Notes: generated by a model from the letters alone, not told the origin. Positions 47,124-56,017 are shown, counted from the first letter of the stretch. The stretch: 64,000 nucleotides of DNA from Pseudolysobacter antarcticus (GCF_004168365.1 NZ_CP035704.1:2232001-2296000); one strand, 5' to 3'. Translations and numbers: made by a program.

Positions 47124-47973
47124 GATGATTTCATCGGAGGATGCGGCGACGCCCTCGATGGCAGCGTTCGTGCAACGCGACGTGCAACGTTCGCGCGACG
47201 GCCAGATCGTGATCCTGCGCGATTGCATCGCCGAGGAAATTCCGGTCGCACTGATCTATAACGGCACGGCGCATGTGGTGATGATGGCAACGCCGCAAAA
47301 CCTCGACGATTTTGCTCTTGGTTTTTCACTGAGCGAAGGCTTGATCGAGACTGCCGCGGAGTTGCAATCGATCGATATGGAGTACGCCAGCGATGCCGTG
47401 CGTGTGCTGATGCAGATTCCGGAAAGGCGCCACGCTGCGTTGCTGTTGCAAGGCCGCAACCTGATCGGTCGCAGTGGTTGCGGTATCTGCGGCACGCAGG
47501 ATATTGCACAGGTTTTGCGCGCGCCAGAGAAGGTCGGCGAAGGTGTGTTTATCTTTGAGGCGGCGTTGAAAAGAGCGCTAGCGCACCTGCACGATCAGCA
47601 ATCGATCAACGCCGTGACCGGCGCGACGCACGCCGCCGCATGGGCGACATCCGACGGTGTGATCACGATGTTGCGCGAAGATGTCGGGCGGCATAACGCG
47701 CTGGATAAACTTATCGGTGCGTTGATACGAATCGAGTCCGATTTCGATGCAGGATTTCTGCTCGTCACTAGTCGCGCGAGTTACGAAATGGCGCTCAAGG
47801 CGGTCAATGTTGGCATCAGCTTGATGGCCGCGATTTCCGCACCGACCGCGCTGGCGATTCGTGTTGCCGAGCAGGCCAATATGAGCCTGATCGGATTTGC
47901 GCGACCGCAAAGTCACGTCATCTACACTCATCCAAAGCGCATCGTCAGCGACCCGGCGGCCAGATCGACATGA
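47104..47973 (+). CDS. fdhD: Formate dehydrogenase sulfurtransferase FdhD
   Basis: Transfers sulfur from a cysteine desulfurase to the molybdenum cofactor of formate dehydrogenase; needed for FdsA activity (called fdsC in fds operons). The product has 289 residues with the conserved S-G-C-G-I-C-G-T (cysteine pair near residue 125) and REDVGRHNALDKLIG. The start at 47104 overlaps fdsA; ATG 47125 is a plausible alternative. Its stop overlaps fdsD as ATGA. Confidence 0.95.
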   Translation: MLSPPAEMISSEDAATPSMAAFVQRDVQRSRDGQIVILRDCIAEEIPVALIYNGTAHVVMMATPQNLDDFALGFSLSEGLIETAAELQSIDMEYASDAVRVLMQIPERRHAALLLQGRNLIGRSGCGICGTQDIAQVLRAPEKVGEGVFIFEAALKRALAHLHDQQSINAVTGATHAAAWATSDGVITMLREDVGRHNALDKLIGALIRIESDFDAGFLLVTSRASYEMALKAVNVGISLMAAISAPTALAIRVAEQANMSLIGFARPQSHVIYTHPKRIVSDPAARST

Positions 47974-48224
47974 GCGAAAAACCTGCGCATACGAGATACG
48001 AACATCTAGTGCAGATGGCCAACGATATCAGCCATTTTTTCCAGTCCGAAACCGATCACGAAGTTGCGATCAGTTCGGTGGCGAAACACATCCGCAGTTT
48101 CTGGGTGCCGCGCATGCGCCAGCACATCATCGCCCATCTGCATGCGGGCGGCGAGGGCATGAGCACACTTGCACGTGAGGCGGTGTTGCGGCTTGAAACG
48201 GATGCGGCAAAAGAAACTGTCTGA
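47970..48224 (+). CDS. fdsD: Formate dehydrogenase delta subunit
   Basis: 84-residue small subunit of NAD-linked formate dehydrogenase. FdsD hallmarks are the start with L-V-Q-M-A-N-D-I-S-H-F-F and V-A-K-H-I-R-S-F-W-V-P-R-M-R near the middle. Required for full activity in Cupriavidus-type enzymes by family knowledge; probably a stabilising subunit. Last gene of the operon, ending 15 bases from the convergent cardiolipin synthase gene. Confidence 0.93.
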   Translation: MSEKPAHTRYEHLVQMANDISHFFQSETDHEVAISSVAKHIRSFWVPRMRQHIIAHLHAGGEGMSTLAREAVLRLETDAAKETV

Positions 48225-48239
48225 GCGTATCGCGATCGG

Positions 48240-49676
48240 TCAAAGTATCGGCGCAAAAAGTCGCGCCACATGCATGCCAAAACGGCGCCACGCTGGAGCC
48301 TGCAGATAATCGTTGGCATGCACGCGTTTCGAATGGGAAAAATCGGCCAGCAACATTTGCTCGACCTCGCTGGCGAAACCGCGATCAACGGTCAGCAGCA
48401 TCAGCTCAAAATTCAGGCGCAACGATCGATTGTCGAGATTGGCCGTACCGATCGCGGCCGCCACGTCGTCAACCAGGACCACCTTCTGGTGCATGAAGCC
48501 CGGTAGATAACGGTAGACCTCGATTCCCGCGCGCACCGCATCGTAGGCATACAGCAAGCCGGCCTCGAAACTGACGCGATGATCGGGTCGGCTCGGCATC
48601 AATATGCGCACCTGCACGCCGCGCAATGCGGCCAGTCGAAGCGCCGCAAATACCGATTCATCGGGAACAAAATACGGCGTCGTGATCCACACTCTTTCAC
48701 GTGCCGAATTGATCGCCTCGACAAAAAACAGCGAGCAGGTTTCCTGGCTGTCGGCCGGGCCGCTGGGGATCAGCTGACAATACATGCCGGCATCCCTGAG
48801 CGGACGCGGTTGCTCGATCGCCGGCAGCTTTTGCGTGACCCAATACCAGTCTTCGAGAAAGGTGATCTGGATGCACGCAACGGCGGGCCCGCACACTTCG
48901 ATATGGGTATCGCGCCATGGCGACAACGGTGGTTGCTCGCCGAGATATTCCACGCCGACATTCAAGCCGCCGATGAGCGCGCATTGACCATCGACCACAA
49001 CGGTCTTGCGATGATTGCGAAAGTTCAACTGGAAGCGATTGACGATGCGGCGTTTGGTGGCGAACTCACGAATGTGTACACCGCCCGCAGCCAATTCCGC
49101 GATGTAGCGCGACGGCAGGCTGAAACTGCCGATGCCGTCGTAGAGAAAATATACCGCCACTCCTGCTGCACTTTTGCGGATCAGCAAGTCGCGCAGACTG
49201 CGCCCGAGATGATCGTCGCGCACGATGAAAAATTGCACCATCACATAACTTTTCGCAGCCTCGATCGCGGCGAAGATTGCCGCAAAAGTCTGCGTGCCAT
49301 CGATCAGCAAACGCACCTTGTTGCCGGGCAGAAAAGGCATGCCGGTCAATGCTGTCAGCGCGCGAATTCCCGGATGCAACGGCGTAACGCCAGTGATTTC
49401 CATCTGTTCGTGCATTTCGCGCCAGTTCGGTTCGGCGCTGTCGCCGCGCATCTGGGTATTGCGTTGGCGCCGCTTGCGGACATAACCGGTGAAACGCGTA
49501 CGTCCGAGGAACAGGTATGGGATCAGTGTGAAGTATGGCAAACCGGCGAGCGCGATGGCCCACGCGATCGCGCCCTGCGACGTGCGCACCGACATGATCG
49601 CGTGCCCGGCAGCGATCAAGCCAAGCAGGTGGATCGCGATCACCAGCGTGCTGATTTGCAGTAGGTCAAAATGCAT
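48240..49676 (-). CDS. cls: Cardiolipin synthase (ClsA-like phospholipase D family)
   Basis: Inner-membrane enzyme joining two phosphatidylglycerol molecules (or PG and PE) into cardiolipin. 478 residues: two N-terminal membrane helices (8-30 and 38-60), then two PLD domains with HKD motifs, N-H-R-K-T-V-V-V-D-G near residue 220 and H-Q-K-V-V-L-V-D near 400, each followed by the expected G-G/G-T-N context (IGGLNVG and IGTANLDNRS). ATG 49676 is the first start in frame. Standalone minus-strand gene. Confidence 0.93.
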   Translation of the reverse strand: MHFDLLQISTLVIAIHLLGLIAAGHAIMSVRTSQGAIAWAIALAGLPYFTLIPYLFLGRTRFTGYVRKRRQRNTQMRGDSAEPNWREMHEQMEITGVTPLHPGIRALTALTGMPFLPGNKVRLLIDGTQTFAAIFAAIEAAKSYVMVQFFIVRDDHLGRSLRDLLIRKSAAGVAVYFLYDGIGSFSLPSRYIAELAAGGVHIREFATKRRIVNRFQLNFRNHRKTVVVDGQCALIGGLNVGVEYLGEQPPLSPWRDTHIEVCGPAVACIQITFLEDWYWVTQKLPAIEQPRPLRDAGMYCQLIPSGPADSQETCSLFFVEAINSARERVWITTPYFVPDESVFAALRLAALRGVQVRILMPSRPDHRVSFEAGLLYAYDAVRAGIEVYRYLPGFMHQKVVLVDDVAAAIGTANLDNRSLRLNFELMLLTVDRGFASEVEQMLLADFSHSKRVHANDYLQAPAWRRFGMHVARLFAPIL

Positions 49677-49904
49677 GGGATGTTTCGCGCGAGACGATCG
49701 GCAAATTGCTTGAAGCGCAAATTTTACCGACGTTAAGTGAGTGGCAAAGACAGTCAGGATTGATTATCGCGTTACTTGCCCAGCACGATTGTTTTTGTTG
49801 CATGTCAAAGGTATTTTCGTCACTGCGATTCGGAAGTCTGATACTACACTGGCGGGATCGAATTTCGTGCGCGCACTTGCCGCGATTCAGAGAGGGCGAC
49901 ACTG

Positions 49905-50387
49905 ATGCATCATCGTATCTTGAAAGCAATTCTCTACGGCGGCTTGATCGCAGGCACGCTGGATATCGCGCTGGTATCGGCGATCAATCTGTTCGATCCA
50001 CTGGTCATCTTGCGTAGTGTCGCCAGTGGTGTGCTCGGCAAGCCAGCGGCTTTTGCCGGCGGTCTGCCCGCGTCGGCATTGGGCATGTTGCTGCAATGGT
50101 TGATGTCGTTGCTGATCGCGGCGATCTATGTTTTCGCCAGCATGCGTTTGACGATTTTGACGCGCTTCTGGATTCCATGCGGGCTTGTTTACGGCCTCGT
50201 GACTTTTTTCGTCATGAACTATATCGTCGTGCCGTTTTCCGCCGCGGCTTCGAGCAAACCGTTCGTGATCTCCGCGCACATCTCGGATATCGTGTTGATG
50301 TTGCTGTACGGGCTAATCATCGCGTTTTTCGCCAATCGGTTTGTATCGATCACGACTACCCGCAACGAGCATGTGCTGAACCTCTGA
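49905..50387 (+). CDS. Small integral membrane protein, unknown function
   Basis: 160-residue protein with four predicted helices (about 8-28, 60-85, 95-118, 122-145). It resembles the YagU/DUF1440 group in the start (I-L-Y-G-G-L-I-A-G-T-L-D-I) and in its size, but I cannot assign it firmly. ATG 49905 is the first in frame with an AGAGAGGG stretch upstream. It is divergent from cls and separated by about 230 bases in which I see no other gene. Confidence 0.7.
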   Translation: MHHRILKAILYGGLIAGTLDIALVSAINLFDPLVILRSVASGVLGKPAAFAGGLPASALGMLLQWLMSLLIAAIYVFASMRLTILTRFWIPCGLVYGLVTFFVMNYIVVPFSAAASSKPFVISAHISDIVLMLLYGLIIAFFANRFVSITTTRNEHVLNL

Positions 50388-50540
50388 ATCATCGTTTGCA
50401 TGAGGCTCATGTCATATCCATTACAGCAAAAAGCCTCATTTGGTCATCGCGTAAACGGCGGTGATCGGCGCGCCAGTTTCGGTTAATCTAGACTTTTCCG
50501 ATACGCGCGGAACGCATCTTGTTCTGCGAAAGGAACAGGC

Positions 50541-51356
50541 TTGTCCGATACTCGATCAGATGCGGCAAACGTCGGTGATTTTCTGCAACGCGGCGGATTG
50601 ACCGGCGCACTTATTCGCGATTACGACTGGGCTGCGACCGCATTGGGGCCGATTGGCTCGTGGCCGCAAAGCCTCAAATCTGCAGTCGGCATGGTAGTGC
50701 ATTCGACCGTGCCGATCGTGCTGCTGTGGGGTTCGGACGGCATCATGATCTACAACGATGCGTATTCGCGCTTTGCCGGCGCCAGGCATCCGCAAGCACT
50801 CGGCGCCAAAGTGCGCGAATCATGGGCCGAGGTCGCGGATTTCAACGACAACGTGATGAAGGTAGGACTGAGTGGCGGCACGCTCGCCTACAAGGATCAA
50901 GAACTGACCCTGTATCGCCACGGCATCGCCGAACAGGTATGGATGAACCTGGATTATTCGCCGGTGCTGGATGAGCGCGGCGTGCCCGCTGGCGTGGTCG
51001 CGATTGTGGTGGAAACCACCGCTCGGGTGCTAGCCGATCGGCGCAACGCGGCCGAGCGCGATCGGTTGCGCAAGATGTTTGAACAAGCGCCCGGATTCAT
51101 GGCGTTGTTCGAAGGGCCGAACCATGTATTCACTTTCGCCAACGCTGCCTACATGCGTTTGATCGGCCCGCGTGATGTGATCGGCAAACCGGTGCGTGAG
51201 GCATTACCTGAAGTCGGGGAGCAAGGTTTTTTCGACTTGCTTGATGAATGTTACACGTCGGCCAGGCCATTTTTGGCGCATCACAGCGAGTCAGTCTGCG
51301 CCGTGCTGGCGGCAAGATCGAAGATCGATTCGTCGACTTTGTCTACCAGCCGATAG
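50541..51356 (+). CDS. PAS sensor part of a frameshifted hybrid histidine kinase (5' fragment)
   Basis: N-terminal piece, 271 codons, of a hybrid kinase whose remainder lies in another frame (51248-53734). TTG start with AAGGAA about seven bases upstream. Residues 1-165 are a PAS/GAF-like sensor (LLWGSDGIMIYNDAYSRFAG, SPVLDERGVPAGVV), and residues 170-245 begin a second PAS domain (EQAPGFMALFEGPNHVFTFAN, GKPVREALPEV). After S-A-R-P-F (51260-51272) the sense is lost and the last about 27 residues are out of frame. One extra T in the five-T run at 51270-51274 would restore P-F-F-G-A-S-Q-R-V. Confidence 0.75.
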   Translation: MSDTRSDAANVGDFLQRGGLTGALIRDYDWAATALGPIGSWPQSLKSAVGMVVHSTVPIVLLWGSDGIMIYNDAYSRFAGARHPQALGAKVRESWAEVADFNDNVMKVGLSGGTLAYKDQELTLYRHGIAEQVWMNLDYSPVLDERGVPAGVVAIVVETTARVLADRRNAAERDRLRKMFEQAPGFMALFEGPNHVFTFANAAYMRLIGPRDVIGKPVREALPEVGEQGFFDLLDECYTSARPFLAHHSESVCAVLAARSKIDSSTLSTSR

Positions 51357-53734
51357 TCGATGATAGCGGTACAGTAACCGGTTTGTTCGTCGAAGGATCT
51401 GACGTAACTGATCGAGTGCGCAGCGATGCCGCGTTGCGAGAAAGCGAGGCAAGATTTCGTGAAGCCGCCGACGCAGCGCCAGTGTTGATCTGGATTTCCG
51501 ATACCACCAAGGCACGCATCTGGTTCAATCAGCCGTGGCTGAATTTCACCGGCAGCACGATGCAGCAGCATCTCGGTCATGGCTGGGTTGAGAGCGTGCA
51601 TCATGAGGATCGCGAACGTTATATCGCTACTTACAACGCATCGTTTGATCGGCATGAATCGTTTCGCATGGATTACCGACTGAAACGTCATGACGGCATC
51701 TATCGTGTGATCGATGCCAGCGGCGTGCCGCGCTTCGCCGCTGATGGCGTGTTTCTCGGCTATATCGGATCGTGCCTCGACGTCACCGAGGCGCGCGGTA
51801 TCGAAACGGAATTGCGGCGCTGGAACGAGACTCTGGAGGCGCGAGTCGAAGAACGCACGCGTGAACATGACCGTGTCTGGGTTCATTCTCGCGACTTGTT
51901 GGTCGTCATCGGCAGCAGCGGCATTTTTCGTGCTGTCAGCCCGGCATGGACGCAAACCCTCGGGCATGCGACTACCGAAGTAGTGGGGCGGAGTTTCCTC
52001 GACTTCATTCATCCGGACGATGCGCAAAAGGGGCAGCTTGCGTTGAACTCCGCTGCCGCGGGTAACGATCTCAGCAAATTCGAAGACCGTTACCTGCACA
52101 AGGACGGCAGTGTGCGCTGGTTGTCGTGGCATACCTCGCTGGAAGGTGGCCTGGTTTACGCTTATGGGCGCGATATCACCAACGAAAAAATGGCAGCTGA
52201 GGAACTCGAACAATCCGCGGCGCGGCTGCGTGCGATCTTCGAAACCAATCATCAATTCCAGGGATTGCTGACGCTTGAAGGCATCGTGCTTGATGCCAAT
52301 AAGACCTCTCTCACCGCGATTGACTGCACGCGCGCCGACGTGGTGGGAAAGGCTTTCTGGGATTCGCCCTGGTTCAGCAGCACGTCGGGGATTCGTGATC
52401 TTGTGCAAGAGGCCGTGGAAAAGGCTGCATCCGGCCAGATCGTGCGCCAGGAAATACATGTCAATTTGCCGGTGGGTGGCTGGCGCTGGTTCGACTTCGC
52501 CTTGCGACCAGTGTTCGATAGCAGCGGCAACGTGTTTGCCATCGTGCTGGAAGCGATCGAATTGACTGAGCGCAGGAACGCTGAAGAAGCATTGCGCCAG
52601 TCGCAAAAAATGGAAGTAGTCGGTCAACTCACCGGCGGCATCGCGCATGATTTCAACAACCTGCTTGCTGGAATATCCGGCAGTCTGGAATTGCTCGAAG
52701 CGCGGGTAGCGCAAGGCCGCGTGGATGGCATGGAACGCTACATCAGCACCGCACAGGCATCGGCCATGCGCGCCGCGGCGTTAACTCAGCGATTGCTGGC
52801 TTTTTCACGGCGCCAGACGCTCGATCCGAAAACCACCGACATCAATCGCCTCGTCAGTGACATGGCCGACCTGATTCGTCGCACGATGGGGCCGGCGATC
52901 GAGGTTGAAGTTGTTGGCGCTGGCGGATTGTGGCTGACCAAAGTCGATGTATCGCAGCTCGAAAATGCGTTGCTCAATCTGTGCGTCAATGCGCGCGATG
53001 CGATGCCCGACGGTGGCAGGCTGACCATCGAAACAGCCAATAAGTGGCTCGACGAACATACCGCGCGCGGGCACGATCTCTCGCCGGGTCAATATGTTTG
53101 CCTATCGGTCACAGATACCGGAACGGGGATGGGCAGCGAAGTTATCCAGCATGCGTTCGAACCATTTTTCACGACCAAGCCACTCGGGCAGGGCACCGGA
53201 CTTGGGCTGTCGATGATTTATGGTTTTGTGCGGCAGTCCGAAGGGCAGGTGCGGATTTATTCCGAGATCGACAAGGGCACCACGTTGTCGCTTTACCTGC
53301 CGCGATTTGTCGGAAAACCCGACGTAGAGCAACCCGCCGAGTTCTCCAAGGAAAGCGCTGATGGCTACGGCGAAACTGTATTGGTGATCGATGACGAGCC
53401 AACCATTCGCGAATTGATTGTGGAAGTGCTGGAGTCTGCCGGTTACGTGGCGTTATCGGCCCCCGACGGCTCTGCCGGATTGAAGATCGTCAGATGCGAT
53501 GTGCGCATCGACTTGCTGATTACCGACGTAGGTTTGCCAGGCGGAATGAACGGACGCCAAGTGGCCGACGCCGCGCGTGAAATTCGCCCCGGATTGAAGA
53601 CTCTTTTTATCACCGGTTATGCGGAAAATGCCGCAGTGGGAAATGGCCATCTCGATCATGGCATGCAATTGCTGACCAAGCCTTTTGCGCTGGCGACGCT
53701 AGCCGCGAAGGTTCGCGAAATGGTTGAGGGCTGA
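51248..53734 (+). CDS. PAS hybrid histidine kinase/response regulator (3' fragment of frameshifted gene)
   Basis: 828 codons holding the rest of the kinase. Order: end of PAS2, PAS (EAADAAPVLIWISDTTKARIWFN split near 75-170), coiled linker ([14 protein letters not shown]), two more PAS domains (200-300 and 320-430), HisKA with G-G-I-A-H-D-F-N-N near residue 465, HATPase with N-A-R-D-A-M-P, D-T-G-T-G-M and G-T-G-L-G-L-S, then a receiver with acidic D-D-E near 715 and phosphoacceptor Asp in LLITDVGLPGG near 759. The ATG at 51248 lies within the 5' fragment and probably is not a natural start. If the break is real, separate translation would give a kinase without its first sensor. Confidence 0.82.
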   Translation: MLHVGQAIFGASQRVSLRRAGGKIEDRFVDFVYQPIVDDSGTVTGLFVEGSDVTDRVRSDAALRESEARFREAADAAPVLIWISDTTKARIWFNQPWLNFTGSTMQQHLGHGWVESVHHEDRERYIATYNASFDRHESFRMDYRLKRHDGIYRVIDASGVPRFAADGVFLGYIGSCLDVTEARGIETELRRWNETLEARVEERTREHDRVWVHSRDLLVVIGSSGIFRAVSPAWTQTLGHATTEVVGRSFLDFIHPDDAQKGQLALNSAAAGNDLSKFEDRYLHKDGSVRWLSWHTSLEGGLVYAYGRDITNEKMAAEELEQSAARLRAIFETNHQFQGLLTLEGIVLDANKTSLTAIDCTRADVVGKAFWDSPWFSSTSGIRDLVQEAVEKAASGQIVRQEIHVNLPVGGWRWFDFALRPVFDSSGNVFAIVLEAIELTERRNAEEALRQSQKMEVVGQLTGGIAHDFNNLLAGISGSLELLEARVAQGRVDGMERYISTAQASAMRAAALTQRLLAFSRRQTLDPKTTDINRLVSDMADLIRRTMGPAIEVEVVGAGGLWLTKVDVSQLENALLNLCVNARDAMPDGGRLTIETANKWLDEHTARGHDLSPGQYVCLSVTDTGTGMGSEVIQHAFEPFFTTKPLGQGTGLGLSMIYGFVRQSEGQVRIYSEIDKGTTLSLYLPRFVGKPDVEQPAEFSKESADGYGETVLVIDDEPTIRELIVEVLESAGYVALSAPDGSAGLKIVRCDVRIDLLITDVGLPGGMNGRQVADAAREIRPGLKTLFITGYAENAAVGNGHLDHGMQLLTKPFALATLAAKVREMVEG

Positions 53735-53779
53735 TCACCCATTCACCGTGCATCTTTAGCGTTTTGCCAACGCCGAAGA

Positions 53780-54124
53780 TTATTCATCTTGGTGATCAAC
53801 CGCTTCCGCGAGCGCTTTGCTTCGTGCTCGACGCAACGCGTGTGAAATCAAAAAGCCGGCGGCGAATGCGCCACCGAGCATCGCAAACGGATGGGCGCGT
53901 GTATAGCTCGCCACGTTGCTTTTGATGGAGCTCGGGCGAATGGACGAACCTACGCTTGATGCCGCTTGTCTCGTGCCGTCACTGACATGCGCTGCGGCTT
54001 TGCGCAATGCATTTCTTACCTCTGCGGCAGCGTTCGCGGCCGAGCTGTTCAGATCATTAAAAACGCGCGCAAAGATACGCGATTTGGCATTCACGAATTG
54101 CCGACTTGCCTCATCAATTTTCAT
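53780..54124 (-). CDS. DUF883/ElaB-YqjD-like membrane-anchored protein
   Basis: 114-residue protein: a helical N-terminal part (1-75, Ala/Arg/Ser-rich) and one C-terminal membrane helix with the family-like A-H-P-F-A-M-L-G-G-A-F-A-A-G-F followed by basic residues. ElaB/YqjD relatives sit in the inner membrane, bind ribosomes and are made in stationary phase or stress. ATG 54124 rather than TTG 54127. Convergent with the hybrid kinase gene. Confidence 0.7.
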   Translation of the reverse strand: MKIDEASRQFVNAKSRIFARVFNDLNSSAANAAAEVRNALRKAAAHVSDGTRQAASSVGSSIRPSSIKSNVASYTRAHPFAMLGGAFAAGFLISHALRRARSKALAEAVDHQDE

Positions 54125-54160
54125 CAATATTTTCCCTGATCGAAGATATCTGTCGTTTAA

Positions 54161-54445
54161 TTAAAATCGGTCCACGAATTCGACAACCAGCCCCAAGTCA
54201 TGCGCCTTAGCCTCAACCAGATCGACTACTGTTTCCGAAATTCGAGCCGGTCCTTCTACTTCGATGCAGTGCAGACCCCGACCACTATCGTCAACGAGAC
54301 CGCTGGAGCTTGAGTCGTCGCGCATTTCATTCATCTGGTCTATCACTTCCTCAATGCGATCCACGTCATCCAGACTATGCAACGCTGTGACGACATCATC
54401 GGCAGATTGTTGACTGCCGGTCAGGCGGAACCGGGTTGTGGACAT
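54161..54445 (-). CDS. Small acidic protein of unknown function
   Basis: 94-residue acidic cytoplasmic protein, no signal peptide and no recognised domain. Alternating segments (TRFRLTGSQQSADDVVTALHSLDDVDRIEEV and ISETVVDLVEAKAHDLGLVVEFV) have the beta-alpha-beta look of a small ferredoxin-like or ACT-type fold, with an Asp/Ser-rich loop (RDDSSSSGLVDDSGRG) between; this is only an impression. ATG 54445 has AGGAA seven bases upstream. It is 36 bases upstream of the DUF883-like gene, so probably cotranscribed. Confidence 0.65.
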   Translation of the reverse strand: MSTTRFRLTGSQQSADDVVTALHSLDDVDRIEEVIDQMNEMRDDSSSSGLVDDSGRGLHCIEVEGPARISETVVDLVEAKAHDLGLVVEFVDRF

Positions 54446-54772
54446 ACGTTCCTCGCTGTTTCTCGAAAGTTGAAAGTAGCGCGCCCTGCAAGAGACGCGA
54501 ATGACAATTTGCACGCAAACCGCGTGCCAGCGATCCCGAAGCAGAATCTCGTTTGTTTTTTGTACATCGAAGGATGCAAAGTGAACGATAGGATCATCCG
54601 ACTCGCTCAGTTTGCATGTCGCTGATGGTCGGCAAGGCCGCAGATCGAGCCTGCATCTCGCTTTCTTTAATCCACTTTCGGTGGCATGGCGATTGCTGAA
54701 TCATCCTCGAGCACGAAATCCCCTGACGTGCTTAACGCCGCGCGTGAGCGCCGCATGTTGATCGTAGTGTGA
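54446..54772. other. Non-coding stretch upstream of candidate small RNA
   Basis: About 330 bases without a gene I can support, between the small acidic protein gene and the structured element at 54773-54856. It must hold the minus-strand promoter of the acidic protein gene. I saw no convincing sigma-70 pair facing the structured element. Confidence 0.4.
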
Positions 54773-54856
54773 AGCCTGATTACCGATGTGGATCAGTGAT
54801 CAGGCTAAGTGGCAAACAGAACACCCGGTCTTCTCCCCAGGATCGGGTGTTTTTTC
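54773..54856 (+). ncRNA. Candidate small RNA with two hairpins and a terminator
   Basis: A plus-strand element in a gap of about 500 bases without genes: stem 1 pairs AGCCTGAT (54773-54780) with ATCAGGCT (54799-54806) around an 18-base loop; stem 2 pairs AACACCCG (54820-54827) with CGGGTGTT (54844-54851) and is followed by a T-rich tail, a normal intrinsic terminator. No plus-strand gene ends here; the nearest is over 1 kb upstream with minus-strand genes between. So the terminator probably ends an unannotated transcript. No strong promoter was found, so the 5' end is unknown. Confidence 0.35.
54820..54856 (+). terminator. Orphan plus-strand intrinsic terminator
   Basis: An 8-bp stem with a 16-base loop is followed by a run of T residues (TTTTTCTTT). 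It has no coding gene to serve on this strand; see the candidate small RNA. Confidence 0.7.
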
Positions 54857-54896
54857 TTTGAGCGATTTGATCTGTGTAGCGTTTGATTCTCGGCGA

Positions 54897-54927
54897 ATCA
54901 AAACAAGCGTTGCGTAATGGCAACGCT
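54897..54927 (-). terminator. Terminator of the DUF4142 gene
   Basis: On the minus strand an 8-bp perfect stem (AGCGTTGC / GCAACGCT, 6-base loop) followed by TGTTTTGATT lies 24 bases after the stop at 54951. Confidence 0.75.
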
Positions 54928-54950
54928 CCATCTCGCGTGCAAATTTTTGC

Positions 54951-55478
54951 TTATTTCGCAACAAGATCCTGCGCCATCTGTTCATGCTTTTTGACGATGA
55001 GCGAGGTGTTGGCGGAGTAGCGTTTGATGTCGCTGTCATTACTGTTATTTGCGGCGCGGTCAAGCAATGCATCCATGCGCATGTGATCGGCGATCGTCGC
55101 ATCCAGATACGCACGGTCGAATCCATCGTCACTATTTGCCGAATTCAGTTTACGCAACAGCGTGCGATGGTCTGCATCCAGCTCGGGAGCAATCGCGTAT
55201 TTCTTGTTGCGGCAGAGTGTCTGCAACTCGAGGTAATTCTTGCCGTGATCAGCGATCATCTGTTGCGCAAATGTCCGGATGGCGGGCGTTCGCGTTTTCG
55301 CCAAAGCAACTTTGCTCAGCTCGATTTCCGCATGATCGGCAGACGCGGCTGCATCGAGAAATGCTTTATCCATGTCGTGCAACTGCGTGCTATCGATATT
55401 TTCCTCGTCGCCGAATGCGTTGCCGCAAGGCATCGCAAATACGAGCGCAATGGCCAGACTTGCGTGTCGAATGTTCAT
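54951..55478 (-). CDS. DUF4142 secreted helical protein
   Basis: 175-residue exported protein: signal peptide 1-23 (I-A-L-V-F-A-M-P-C-G-N-A-F-G), then a four-helix, ferritin-like-looking DUF4142 domain (FLDAAASADHAEIELSKVAL, FAQQMIADHGKNYLEL, YLDATIADHMRMDALL). The family is common in stress and envelope settings; biochemical function unknown. ATG 55478 has GGGAGA about seven bases upstream; the longer frame to 55628 overlaps the divergent regulator gene. Followed by a clear terminator. Confidence 0.85.
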   Translation of the reverse strand: MNIRHASLAIALVFAMPCGNAFGDEENIDSTQLHDMDKAFLDAAASADHAEIELSKVALAKTRTPAIRTFAQQMIADHGKNYLELQTLCRNKKYAIAPELDADHRTLLRKLNSANSDDGFDRAYLDATIADHMRMDALLDRAANNSNDSDIKRYSANTSLIVKKHEQMAQDLVAK

Positions 55479-55616
55479 GAGAAATCTCCCGCAGAAAGTT
55501 TGCCGAAATGATGTTTTCGATAAAACGTGGTCATGCATCAACCTCGCTAAACATAAAACCTGCAAGACCAGGGCCAAGCCTTTTCGCTGGCTCGCAACGT
55601 GCATGGCAGGCTGGGC

Positions 55617-55991
55617 ATGAAAGCCCAAACTGCGAACGTACTGCTTGTGGAAGATGATTTTGCGTTGGCCAGCTCGACGATGGAGTTGCTCGCTGCCCTG
55701 GGTTATGGGGCCAGATTGGCCGACTCCGCAGCGAAGGCCTATGAGACGCTGAGCCAGCCTAACGACCTCGACATCGTCTTGCTCGATCTGCAGTTGGGCA
55801 GGGAGCGTGGCGAAGCGGTGGTTATAAAACTCAGGGCCGCCGGCACGGCAATTCCGCCGATCATCATTCTGTCAGCGATGCCCATCAAGACGCTGAGCGA
55901 TGCGGTTGAGATCACGCATGCCCACGCCATGTTGCAGAAACCATGCTCGGTGCCACAGCTGGTAAATGCCATCGAATCGGCATTGGCTTGA
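55617..55991 (+). CDS. Single-domain response regulator (receiver only)
   Basis: 124-residue CheY-like receiver with no output domain. Acidic pocket V-E-D-D near residue 13, phosphoacceptor Asp in IVLLDLQLGRERG near 58, Thr/Ser switch in ILSAMP near 86, and Lys in LQKPCS near 107, all at expected spacing. ATG 55617 is chosen; a GTG at 55599 is possible. It faces the histidine kinase gene at 56064-56771, which may be its partner, and diverges from the DUF4142 gene. Confidence 0.87.
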   Translation: MKAQTANVLLVEDDFALASSTMELLAALGYGARLADSAAKAYETLSQPNDLDIVLLDLQLGRERGEAVVIKLRAAGTAIPPIIILSAMPIKTLSDAVEITHAHAMLQKPCSVPQLVNAIESALA

Positions 55992-55994
55992 GTC

Positions 55995-56017
55995 AAAACA
56001 AAACGCGCATTTGCGCG
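55995..56017 (-). terminator. Terminator of the small histidine kinase gene
   Basis: On the minus strand a GC stem of five pairs (CGCGC / GCGCG, 4-base loop) is followed by TTTTGTTTT, 47 bases after the kinase stop and between convergent genes. Confidence 0.6.

Noticed and set aside
48579-49664. Plus-strand open frame of about 360 codons
   Set aside because: Opposite the cardiolipin synthase gene, which has both HKD motifs; the plus frame has no recognisable feature.
51248-51300. Programmed frameshift to make the full hybrid kinase
   Set aside because: A five-T run is a poor slippery site and no stimulatory stem or internal ribosome site was seen; a mutation or sequence error is simpler.
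54800-55132. Minus-strand frame of 110 codons
   Set aside because: Lies mostly inside the DUF4142 gene in another frame and runs through its terminator.
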